From contig JAGMCL010000074.1 of NCBI GenBank assembly GCA_023129165.1, forward strand, positions 1 to 41,629: 41,629 nt of DNA, read 5' to 3'. Of the stretch, positions 1-7,417 are shown in pieces. Each line of letters begins with the position of its first letter. The stretch's first letter is position 1. The translations under genes were made by a program, and so were the position numbers. This stretch comes from Caldifarciminota bacterium. Lineage in GTDB: Bacteria; Hydrothermota; UBA3073. Below the pieces are notes generated by a model that did no database searches, was not told the DNA's origin, and saw only the letters and a list, made by a program, of their open reading frames with translations.

Positions 1-26
1 AAACTGATCTTAATTCAGGATTTCCG
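1..26 (+). mobile_element. right terminus of an upstream IS1380-like element
   Basis: The first 30 bases match 2344-2373 at 29 of 30 positions. At 2344 this sequence is the last codons and TGA stop of the IS1380-like transposase, followed by its terminal inverted repeat. The same stop codon and repeat are therefore visible here, so a second copy of that element, in the same orientation, ends at about base 26. A TTAA follows at 27-30. The rest of the copy lies outside the window. Confidence 0.7.
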
Positions 27-159
27 TTAATTATTGTGGCTTATAGTCTCTTACGGGTCTTTATTGTTTATTTTATTAAAATTCTAATACGAGTCTCGTC
101 CCTACCTACCGGCAGGCAGGCAAGTCCCTGTTAAATAAGTTTTACAAAAGGCACTATTT

Positions 160-945
160 ATGAACATTCCTGAAATTCTAAAAATAACCCGAAGTGAAAG
201 AAGTTCATTTAAATATCTTGAAAAGCTTCGATGGTTAGGTAAAGTAATCTGTCCTAAGTGTGGTAGCAGTAATGCAAAAAAACCTGATTTAACCCATAAA
301 GATACTCGCTATCGTTGTAATGTGTGTCATTCTCGTTTTACAGTCTTTACGGATACATATCTTACTGGATGTAAAATCAAGCCATCTAAGCTGATCTTAT
401 CCGTAAAATTATATACCTTAGAACTTCCAGTTAGCGTTATAAGTAAAGAACTTGGTTTAAATTACAAAACCGTGCTTTCTCTAATTGATAAGATACGTCA
501 GACTATTTTGGTTCATAACTCTTCGCGTAAAAGTCAGATAACTATAATGGAATTAGAAAAAAGTTATATTACTGGTAAACCCGACAAGAATGGAAATTCA
601 AAGGTACAGATTCCTGTGTTTGGCATACGGGAACAAGACGGTAAGGTCTCTGTAGATGTAATATACAATGTGGGTAGGCTTGGTAATTATGATTTCCTAA
701 TAGTTGATGGTCATAATCGTATGAAGGTTGATACATATAGTAAAGAACAAATCAACTTGATTGATAGTTTCTGGATGTATGCAAAAGAGCGATTGCTAAG
801 GCATCGGGGAGTTGCTCCAGGAAAACTTCCTTTATATATGAAGGAACTCGAATTTCGCTTTAATAATATAGCAAATGACTCTACAGAACAAACTATACTG
901 GGTTATTTATTGAGTACTTTACCTGATAAAACGATAACCAATTAG
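160..945 (+). CDS. IS1595 (ISXO2-like) family transposase, possibly inactive
   Basis: This 261-residue protein has the ISXO2/IS1595 layout. An N-terminal zinc ribbon uses C31, C34, C53 and C56, a helix-turn-helix-like segment follows (about 80-115), and then a DDE-type core. The C-terminal signature DSFWMYAKERL followed by ELEFRFNN is typical of the family and normally covers the last catalytic position. Where family members have E-V-D-E-x-Y-I-G, this protein reads ELEKSYITG, so the first catalytic Asp appears replaced by Glu; the core also looks shortened. An AAAAGG ribosome-binding site lies about 9 nt before the ATG. The gene occupies the 970 bp between two IS1380-like termini. I could not define IS1595 ends with confidence, so it may be a decayed passenger. 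Confidence 0.75.
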   Translation: MNIPEILKITRSERSSFKYLEKLRWLGKVICPKCGSSNAKKPDLTHKDTRYRCNVCHSRFTVFTDTYLTGCKIKPSKLILSVKLYTLELPVSVISKELGLNYKTVLSLIDKIRQTILVHNSSRKSQITIMELEKSYITGKPDKNGNSKVQIPVFGIREQDGKVSVDVIYNVGRLGNYDFLIVDGHNRMKVDTYSKEQINLIDSFWMYAKERLLRHRGVAPGKLPLYMKELEFRFNNIANDSTEQTILGYLLSTLPDKTITN

Positions 946-1117
946 CTTTAAGTTGGTCAGCAAGGTTATCAGATTAATAAATTTCAAATTATTTAATTAC
1001 TTAACGGAAATCCTGAATTACTGATAACTTCATATGAAATAATATGTTATTTTAATATTGCTCTTTGACATATTTTTTAAAATACCTGTTATCATCGTGG
1101 AGGTCGAAATATTTCAT

Positions 1118-1146
1118 TTGACAAAAGTCCATTTATTTGTTATAAT
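1118..1146 (+). promoter_or_regulatory. consensus sigma-70 promoter of the IS1380-like transposase
   Basis: TTGACA at 1118-1123 and TATAAT at 1141-1146 are separated by exactly 17 bases, and a TG one base before the -10 makes it an extended -10. This is a full match to the bacterial housekeeping consensus. The predicted start is about 1152, and the first in-phase ATG of the transposase is 1179 with AAGAAAGGGGG just upstream. Confidence 0.8.
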
Positions 1147-1178
1147 ACCCTATAGCACTTTTTAAGAAAGGGGGTATT

Positions 1179-2350
1179 ATGAAGATTAAAAATAATAACC
1201 GTTAAAAGACGCCGCAACAGAATAAAGCCGATAAAACGGAGGAGATGTCCATTCCCGGATGAAAAGCTATGTTTGAGTATTATTGTCGCTATTCTCCTTG
1301 GTATAAAGCGATTTGAAAATGTAAATGTACTTCTTCACAATGAAATTGAACTACCAAAGTTATTGGGACTTCCCAGATTTTTTGAGGCTACCACGGCACG
1401 AAATTTCATAAATCAATTTACATTATGGCATTTGAGACAATTGGACAGAGTAAACACCCAGTTTCTTACAGACTTTGGAGAGAGTGCCTGTCAGGATTTT
1501 CCTGTTTTGGATATAGACAGTACTATACACTCATTAGAATCGCGCAAGCGAGAAGGGGCGGGTCCCGGATTCAATCGAAAAAACAAGGGTAAACCCTGCT
1601 ATCAATGGTCAGTTGGTTTTATAAGAGGAGAAGCCATTTCACAGAATCTGATGCTTGGTAGTCAAAAGCCCTCTATAGATTTTAAAGATCTCGTCCAGGA
1701 TGTGATAAGGAAACTCGGCACGCCTAATATTGTAGTAAGAGCGGATACTGCCTATCTTTCAAGGTCAAATTTAAACTTTGTTATAGAGAATGGGCTCCAA
1801 TTTATAGTAGGTGCACCTTATAAGTGGATAGCATCGAATAACAGCATTGACGAGAGCAACTGGGTGCAATATAATGTCGAAACAAGAATTGTGGATCTTG
1901 GTCAGGCAAAGATCGTGTCTAAATGTACCTGTCCATTTAGAGTAATTTTGATTGAGAAAGAGCAAGAACCAATGAAAATAAGAGGTAGAAAACGTCGCAT
2001 TAGATACGGTATAGTTTCAAACATAGGATTTTTCACAGACGCAGCGAGTTTTTACGAGTTCTACAAAGAGCGACAAACCATAGAAAACTTTTTCAAGGAG
2101 TCAAAGAACCCGTTCAAAAATGTATTTGCCATCAAACTGGAACCGCGAATCTCTTGAAACAATTAGAAATCAGTTGATATATCAAGGTGCACAACTTATT
2201 CCAAAAGGTAACAAACATTGGACTGTTGTAATGAATAGACAATACAAGTATATAAGGGAAGCAAGATTTATTTACGCTAAAGTAAAACAAATGGCTTATT
2301 TTGTAAATTACGCTATTACACTTTATCAGCACATAACTTCACAAAACTGA
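1179..2350 (+). pseudogene. frameshifted IS1380/IS4-superfamily transposase
   Basis: The reading frame breaks at least twice. ATG 1179 encodes eight residues and then stops. The next frame is open from 1183 and carries most of the protein to 2157, and the C-terminus continues in a third frame to the TGA at 2350. The main segment shows a DDE core: D in LDIDST (codon 1516), D in VRADTAY (codon 1744) and E in RQTIENFFKE (codon 2083). The second shift lies at a run of five A near 2115-2119, where SKNPFK should continue into MYLPSNWN. The N-terminus is shorter than usual for this family, so some sequence seems deleted. Indel errors or programmed slippage at A-tracts cannot be excluded, but two breaks plus the short N-terminus favour decay. 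Confidence 0.75.
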
Positions 2351-2489
2351 TCTTAATTCAGGATTTCCATTAAATTACTGAGCTTTTAATTGAGATATAA
2401 AATAACAGAAAATAAGTTTCCGCGTCTTAAGTGTCCTCCGTTAGCAATTTATGTAACTCAATAAACCAGATAAACCCTCAAGATTCACC

Positions 2490-4940
2490 ATGAAGGACAA
2501 GCATAAGACAAAAGTAAAGCTAACAAAAGAATCAGATGCACTGCACCAATGTATTGCCAAATTAGAAACATTAGAAGTCAAATGCAAGAAGGCGGAAGAT
2601 GCACTATGTAAGTTAGAGGAAAAATACGGGTGTCTGATAGAGGAAACTTCCATAGGCTTATGCAATGTGGACATCAAGGGTAAAGTTACCTATGTCAACA
2701 AAAGATTTGAAGAGGTCTCGGGCTATCCGCGGGAGGAAATCGTTGGGAAGAGCGGATTCAAACTTGGTATGTTTCCCCGCGAAAGCTTAGACATCTTTGC
2801 TAAACGGATAAAAGAAAGATTGATGGGTAAAACTGCCCGCCGTATGGAAACTCCATTCAAATGCAAGAATGGAAGATGGATATGGGTAGAAATAGAGGTC
2901 AAAATAATCAAGGAACGTGGTATTCCAGTTGGCTTTCAACTCACTTCAAGAGAGATCACCAAGCGCAAACGAGCGGAGGAGGCATTACAGCATCGAGTTG
3001 AATTCGAAAGCCTTATCACCAGAATGTCAGCAGGCTTCATCAACCTCACGCCGGATGAGGTTGACAGTGTGTTGGAACACGCGTTGCAGATAATCGGAGA
3101 ATTCGCTGGTATTGATCGCAGTTATGTCTTTCTGTTTTCCGACGATGGAACAAAGATGGACAATACACACGAATGGTGCGCCAAAGGGATTGAGCCACAA
3201 ATAGAAAACCTCAAAGGGGTGCCCAGTGAGTCTCTGCCGTGGTTTGTGGATAAACTTAACCGATCTGAGACCGTTCATATCCCACGTGTTGCTGATCTTC
3301 CACCCGAGGCAAGTGCTGAAAAAGAAATCTTGGAATCGCAAGATATACAATCACTCATCATAGTTCCTATGGTTTATGGTAGGGATCTCCTTGGATTTCT
3401 TGGGTTCGATTCTGTGCGGATGGAAAAGACATGGTCGGAAGACATCATCAGTTTGCTCAAAAAAGTAGGAGAAATTTTTTCGAATGCATTAGAACACAAG
3501 CGAACAGAGGAGGAATTAAAACAATCAGAGAAGCGTTATAAGGATTTGGTTGAAAAAGCAGGCGTTTCTATTTTGATCGATGATAAAGAGGGAAATTTCA
3601 AATATTTCAATGAAAAATTTACTGAGTTGTTTGGTTACTCCGTGAAAGAAATGAGAAAACAGTCAATCCGATCACTTGTTCATCCCGAAGATATTGAGAG
3701 AGTCATAAAATTTCATAAAGAACGTGTTCAAGGGAAGAGGGTTCCATCGAGATACCAATTCAGAGGAGTCAAAAAAGATGGCTCTACTATATATCTCGAA
3801 GTAGAAGCTGTTGTACTAAGAGAAAGAGCAAGCATTATTGGCATTCGTTCTTACATCTGGGACATCTCCAAACGCGTGCAAAAGGAGGAAGAGATTCAGC
3901 TTCAAAGGAAGCGGTTAGAATCATTTGTGCAATACAGCCAACTTGGGATAGTAACAGTTGATATGAATAGTAAAATTATCTCTTGCAATCCAACATTTGA
4001 AGAAATCTTTCAATATAAGGAGTCGGAAATTCTTGGGAGAGACGTTGACGAACTTGTTGCCGGAAAGGAATTAATTAAAGAAGCGCGAGCTGTTACCAAG
4101 AAGGCAATAATAAATGGAAACCCATCTAAAATTACTACTAAGCGGAAGCGAAAAGATGGGACATGGTTCGATGTTGAAGTCTTTGCCGTGCCTATCAAGA
4201 TTTCGGATAAATTAGTTGGACAGTTTGGGATTTATCTTGACATCACCAAGCGCAAACGAGCGGAAAAGGAATTAAGAAGTTCACGTGAGCAGTTACGTAA
4301 CCTTGCCTTACATTTACAATCCGTCAGGGAAGAAGAAAGAGTTAGCATAGCGCGCGAAATTCACGATGAACTTGGACAGATGATGACAGCTTTGAAAATA
4401 GACTTATCTTGGTTGAACAACAGATTGCCCAAGAATCAAAAATCCCTGTACAGAAAGACAAAAGCAATGTTGAAAATCGTTGACTTGACTATCCAAACGG
4501 GGAAAAGGATTTCCACAGAATTGAGACCAAGCTTATTAGATGACCTGGGTCTCCCAGCAGCAATTGAATGGCAGGCTAAGGAATTCCAAAATCAAGCGGA
4601 GATTAAAGTCGAAGTTACCATAAATCCCGAGTATATTATGTTGGATAAAGATCGCTCTACGGCGATTTTCCGTATCTTTCAGGAAACACTGACGAATGTG
4701 GCTCGTCATGCAGATGCAACGAGGGTGAAAGTGAGCCTGAGAGAGAAGGCTGGCAAGTTAGAGCTGAAGGTGAGAGACAATGGGAAAGGAATTACAGAAA
4801 AGCAAATTTCAGATCCTAAATCATTTGGAATCATTGGAATACGGGAACGTGTCCATCCATGGGGAGGTGAGGTCAAGATTAGGGGTGTTCGAAATAAAGG
4901 AACCACGGTAACAGTATCCATCAACCTCCAGAAAAAATAA
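2490..4940 (+). CDS. soluble hybrid-sensor histidine kinase (PAS-GAF-PAS-PAS-HisKA_3-HATPase)
   Basis: This 816-residue NarX/DegS-type sensor kinase phosphorylates a NarL-type regulator, most likely the product of the next gene. Domains in order: a short coiled coil (about 12-45), PAS (45-165), GAF (180-345), PAS (350-465), PAS (475-595), a HisKA_3 dimerisation domain with phospho-acceptor H625 in REIHDELGQ, and a C-terminal ATPase with N-box Asn736 and G1 box DNGKGI (763-768). A GIRERV-WGGEV segment ends the ATP lid. There is no signal peptide or membrane segment, so it should sense a cytoplasmic cue; the ligand cannot be named. The end-caps of the first and third PAS domains share an identical stretch of about 23 bases, suggesting domain duplication. 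No strong ribosome-binding site precedes the ATG. Confidence 0.92.
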   Translation: MKDKHKTKVKLTKESDALHQCIAKLETLEVKCKKAEDALCKLEEKYGCLIEETSIGLCNVDIKGKVTYVNKRFEEVSGYPREEIVGKSGFKLGMFPRESLDIFAKRIKERLMGKTARRMETPFKCKNGRWIWVEIEVKIIKERGIPVGFQLTSREITKRKRAEEALQHRVEFESLITRMSAGFINLTPDEVDSVLEHALQIIGEFAGIDRSYVFLFSDDGTKMDNTHEWCAKGIEPQIENLKGVPSESLPWFVDKLNRSETVHIPRVADLPPEASAEKEILESQDIQSLIIVPMVYGRDLLGFLGFDSVRMEKTWSEDIISLLKKVGEIFSNALEHKRTEEELKQSEKRYKDLVEKAGVSILIDDKEGNFKYFNEKFTELFGYSVKEMRKQSIRSLVHPEDIERVIKFHKERVQGKRVPSRYQFRGVKKDGSTIYLEVEAVVLRERASIIGIRSYIWDISKRVQKEEEIQLQRKRLESFVQYSQLGIVTVDMNSKIISCNPTFEEIFQYKESEILGRDVDELVAGKELIKEARAVTKKAIINGNPSKITTKRKRKDGTWFDVEVFAVPIKISDKLVGQFGIYLDITKRKRAEKELRSSREQLRNLALHLQSVREEERVSIAREIHDELGQMMTALKIDLSWLNNRLPKNQKSLYRKTKAMLKIVDLTIQTGKRISTELRPSLLDDLGLPAAIEWQAKEFQNQAEIKVEVTINPEYIMLDKDRSTAIFRIFQETLTNVARHADATRVKVSLREKAGKLELKVRDNGKGITEKQISDPKSFGIIGIRERVHPWGGEVKIRGVRNKGTTVTVSINLQKK

Positions 4941-4942
4941 TC

Positions 4943-5172
4943 TCTCGCCAAGACGCAAAGAATGCAAAGAAAGGATAAAAAATAATTATTTATTTGCAAA
5001 ATTCCGTATGTAATGTATAAAATACTCTTAATATAAAAAAGTCTTTTAATTAAATGAGTCCCTACCTTTGCGCCTCTGCGAGAGAAATGGTATCTCGCCA
5101 AGCTCGCAAAGTCCGCTAAGAAAAAAATAGTATTTTATTTAAATGTGTCTTTACCTTTGCGCCTCTGCGAGA
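4943..5172. repeat. two adjacent hairpin-type intergenic repeat units
   Basis: TCTCGCCAAGACGCAAAG at 4943-4960 is nearly the reverse complement of CTTTGCGCCTCTGCGAGA at 5066-5083. A second pair occurs at 5093-5111 and 5155-5172. The two units, about 140 and 80 bp, fill the gap between the kinase and regulator genes. Their inner right halves (around 5045-5090 and 5135-5178) also resemble each other directly. They look like small non-autonomous dispersed elements. They separate two genes that would otherwise be expected to be adjacent. Confidence 0.7.
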
Positions 5173-5195
5173 AATATTATACCAGGAGGAACTTC

Positions 5196-5828
5196 ATGAT
5201 TAAAATACTCGTCGCTGATGACCATACAATTGTTCGAGAGGGATTAAAACAGATTGTCGCAGAAACTCACGATATGATTGTAGCTGATGAAGCAAGTAAT
5301 GGGCAGGAAGTACTAAGCAAAGTGAGGAAAATGGCGTTCGATATAATTGTATTAGACATCTCAATGCCTGGCAGAAGTGGGCTGGATATTTTAAAACAAT
5401 TAAAACATCAAAGACCTAAACTTCCAGTTTTGATATTGAGCATACATCCTGAAGATCAGTATGCGATACGAGTCTTAAAGGCAGGTGCCTCTGGATATTT
5501 GACAAAGGAAAGCTCACCAGATGAATTGATAACAGCTATACGAAAGGTATCGCTGGGTGGGAAATATATCACTTCTTCTCTATCTGAGATGTTGGCTTCT
5601 AGTTTAGATATTGATTTTGATAAATCAATTCACAAGACTCTTTCTGATCGGGAATATCAAGTGATGTGTTTGATTGCCTCAGGTAAGAAAATAAAGGAGA
5701 TCGCTGAGAAACTATCCCTGAGTGTATCAACTATAAATACCTATCGATTCCATATTATGAGAAAAATGAATATGAAGAATAATTCGGAATTAATCTATTA
5801 CGCCATAAAACATGAACTGATTGATTGA
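5196..5828 (+). CDS. NarL/FixJ-family response regulator (REC-LuxR HTH)
   Basis: This is a 210-residue DNA-binding response regulator. The receiver domain (1-120) has acidic residues D8 and D9, phospho-acceptor D54 in VLDISMPG, and conserved K104. A LuxR-type helix-turn-helix follows at about 145-205 (LSDREYQVM, IAEKLSLS, VSTINTYR). The start is ATG 5196 because AGGAGGA at 5184-5190 is well placed. An in-frame upstream start would add 17 residues encoded by the repeat before it, which is unlikely. It is the probable partner of the HisKA_3 kinase upstream. Its target operon is not known from sequence; the nearest large unit downstream is the secreted-protein cluster. Confidence 0.93.
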   Translation: MIKILVADDHTIVREGLKQIVAETHDMIVADEASNGQEVLSKVRKMAFDIIVLDISMPGRSGLDILKQLKHQRPKLPVLILSIHPEDQYAIRVLKAGASGYLTKESSPDELITAIRKVSLGGKYITSSLSEMLASSLDIDFDKSIHKTLSDREYQVMCLIASGKKIKEIAEKLSLSVSTINTYRFHIMRKMNMKNNSELIYYAIKHELID

Positions 5829-5835
5829 TTTATTT

Positions 5836-5934
5836 CTACCCTCTCCCATTCCCCTTTTCTTCTCCCATTCTCTCATCTCTCTTCCCTCTTCACTGTTCTT
5901 CCCTCCCCTTCCTATTCTCTCTTTCCTCTTCCTT
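5836..5934 (+). repeat. polypyrimidine tract downstream of the response regulator
   Basis: About 100 bases are almost entirely C and T, with only scattered purines, in irregular CTTCC/CTCTC blocks. It begins just after the response-regulator stop codon. It has no coding sense and no hairpin, so it is not an ordinary intrinsic terminator. The RNA would be C/U-rich and unstructured, resembling a Rho-type or triplex-prone sequence. Confidence 0.6.
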
Positions 5935-6016
5935 ATAAGTTAAACATTGATGATTTAAAAAGACAAATTACTATATAGAAAATAGACAAATGCCTATATC
6001 ATTTTATTAAGTCTTA

Positions 6017-6025
6017 TGTTATAAT
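6017..6025 (+). promoter_or_regulatory. probable extended -10 promoter for the receiver gene
   Basis: TGTTATAAT carries a perfect TATAAT (6020-6025) with the TGn extension. The -35 position (about 5997-6002, TATCAT) is weak, as is common for extended -10 promoters. The predicted start near 6032 leaves a leader of about 75 nt before ATG 6107. Confidence 0.5.
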
Positions 6026-6106
6026 AGCTATATATATATGATATACAGGAAGAAAGATTAATCACTGCCCTGGTGAAGTAAGTCAATGAAAGGAAAAGGT
6101 GCCATC

Positions 6107-6481
6107 ATGAAAGTTTTTATTGCAGAGCATTTAGAGTACGTTCGTGAACGGTTAGTAAATATAGTTTCCGAGATTAAAGGAATCGAAATCATAGGTCAAG
6201 CACAAAAGTCAATCGAAGCCACAAACTCCATTCTAAAACTTAAACCTGATTTAGTGATATTGGACCTCCAGATGCCTGAGGGGGACGCGATAGATGTGAT
6301 TAGAAAAATCACGAAAGGTAGATTGGCTCCTATAGTAATAGTACTTACCGATTATCCCTTTCTCCAATATCAGAGAATATGTACGGATGTTGGAGCGGAT
6401 TTCTTTTTTGATAAATCAATCGAAGTTGAAAAAATTACCCAAGTGCTCAAAAAATTGATTTATAATTCTCCTTATTGGTAA
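6107..6481 (+). CDS. single-domain response regulator receiver protein
   Basis: This 124-residue protein is a stand-alone receiver domain without an output domain. D53 in VILDLQMPEG is the likely phospho-acceptor, with T81 and K103 as the conserved switch residues. The usual N-terminal Asp pair is E7-H8, so metal coordination is altered at one position. ATG 6107 is chosen because AGGAAAAGG lies about 7 nt upstream; ATG 6086 would place that signal inside the gene. Such proteins act by protein contact or as phosphate sinks. Its partner is unknown, although the kinase upstream is a candidate. Confidence 0.88.
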   Translation: MKVFIAEHLEYVRERLVNIVSEIKGIEIIGQAQKSIEATNSILKLKPDLVILDLQMPEGDAIDVIRKITKGRLAPIVIVLTDYPFLQYQRICTDVGADFFFDKSIEVEKITQVLKKLIYNSPYW

Positions 6482-6779
6482 GCATTAGAACTCATGCGTA
6501 AGAAAGCAGAGGAAATGTTCCCCGACGAGCAAGAAAAATTATTGTGACCTGGGGTAAAAAACTTAAACTATGAACCTTTATTCTATAGTTGGTTACGAAA
6601 ACCCCCTCAGAAGCACACGTAGGTACACTAAAAACAGGAAACAATGAGTTTTTTACACCAGCCTTGACTTGTGTAGGATTAAAAAATAGCCCAGGGAATA
6701 AACAGAAGATAAAAAATAATTCCATATACACTGTGTCCTTCGTGCGGGACAAATTTCGTATCTTCCATGAGGATGTTTT
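6482..6779. other. intergenic region without a supported gene
   Basis: This stretch holds no convincing gene. A 70-codon open frame from 6589 lacks a ribosome-binding site and resembles no protein I know. TGAGGATG at 6768-6775 is the ribosome-binding site of the next gene. No hairpin terminator is obvious after the receiver gene. Confidence 0.4.
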
Positions 6780-7210
6780 ATGGATTGGTATCCTGTCTTG
6801 ACGAGGTACCGTCACGAGAACCTTGTTAAAACGTATTTAGAGAAAATGGAATTTGAGGTGTTTCTACCCAAGGTCGAGTCATTAAGCAAGCGGAAAGACA
6901 GGAGAAAGATAATAGAGAAGCCACTCTTCCCGGGCTATCTCTTTATAAGAACCGAACTCAATCCTGAGAATTACCTTAAGATAATAAAATGTAAGGGTGT
7001 TGTGAGAGTTTTGGGTTTCAGGGACAACAATACAGCATCTGTTTCTGGAACTGTTCCTGAAGATGTAATAGAGTCGATAAGGAGGATGCTGCAGGCTATT
7101 TACAGGTGAATACCCATCATATGGTAAACAAGGGAGATCATGTCAGAATAGTTGAGGGACCAATAAGTAGAATGTGTTGGAACTTTAGTTAAGATCAGGG
7201 GGAGGAGTTG
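6780..7210 (+). pseudogene. NusG-paralogue antiterminator (RfaH/UpxY-like), frameshifted in the KOW domain
   Basis: The first frame (6780-7109) encodes an intact NusG N-terminal domain: WYPVLTRYRHENLVKTYL at the start, EVFLPKVE, then KPLFPGYLFIRTEL, the family hallmark. It stops after MLQAIYR. The KOW domain follows in a -1 frame from about 7103 as MVNKGDHVRIVEGPISR. It shifts again near 7160 to give CVGTLVKIRG, and once more near 7195 to end as EELKKIYI. A normal gene would therefore reach about 7228. Specialised NusG paralogues act on long operons for polysaccharides or surface products, and this one sits just upstream of such a block. Three breaks within 100 bases indicate decay unless the assembly is wrong. 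Confidence 0.8.
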
Positions 7211-7323
7211 AAAAAGATTTATATTTAAAGCAAAAACTTAGTGTTCTCCGTTTGTAGTAGATCCTTTTTTCTTTTTGTGGAGTAAATTTTAATAAGACAT
7301 AATTTTATAATGGGAGGTGGTAT

Positions 7324-7383
7324 GTGAAAGGCATATGTAGTGGTTGGACCTCGCCAGTTCAATATCTTGCTGGCGGGGATTGA
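7324..7383 (+). promoter_or_regulatory. leader hairpin with a possible 19-codon leader ORF
   Basis: Upstream of the giant surface gene, CCTCGCCAG (7349-7357) pairs with CTGGCGGGG (7370-7378) to form a 9-bp stem with one G-U pair and a 12-base loop. A GTG at 7324, preceded by GGGAGGTGG, opens a 19-codon frame that spans this hairpin and ends TGA at 7383. No U-tract follows, so it is not a simple terminator. A leader peptide or an mRNA-stability structure is possible, but either reading is a guess. Confidence 0.3.
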
Positions 7384-7417
7384 TTTAAAACGGAGAATGT
7401 AAAAATAAGGAGGTATG

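Larger units (their letters stand above)
1005..2369 (+). mobile_element. IS1380-like insertion sequence, degenerate
   Basis: The left end, reading GGAAATCCTGAATTA at 1006-1020, is the reverse complement of the right end at 2354-2368. The outer pair, bases 1005 and 2369, mismatches. TTAA at 1001-1004 and 2370-2373 fits a 4-bp target duplication. Inside are a strong promoter (1118-1146) and a frameshifted DDE transposase ending 4 nt before the right repeat. The inverted repeat also matches the partial element at bases 11-30 exactly over 20 bases, including its TTAA. Confidence 0.75.

Noticed and set aside
1-1020. region 11-1020 as one complete IS1595 element
   Set aside because: Its inverted ends match the IS1380-like element's own ends and include that element's stop codon, so they belong to the IS1380 copies, not to the IS1595 gene.
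4010-5101. minus-strand frames opposite the histidine kinase and the following repeats
   Set aside because: They run against a complete kinase and through repeat sequence, with no start signal.
6589-6801. 70-codon open frame before the NusG-like gene
   Set aside because: There is no ribosome-binding site and no recognisable fold, and it overlaps the NusG-like start in another frame.
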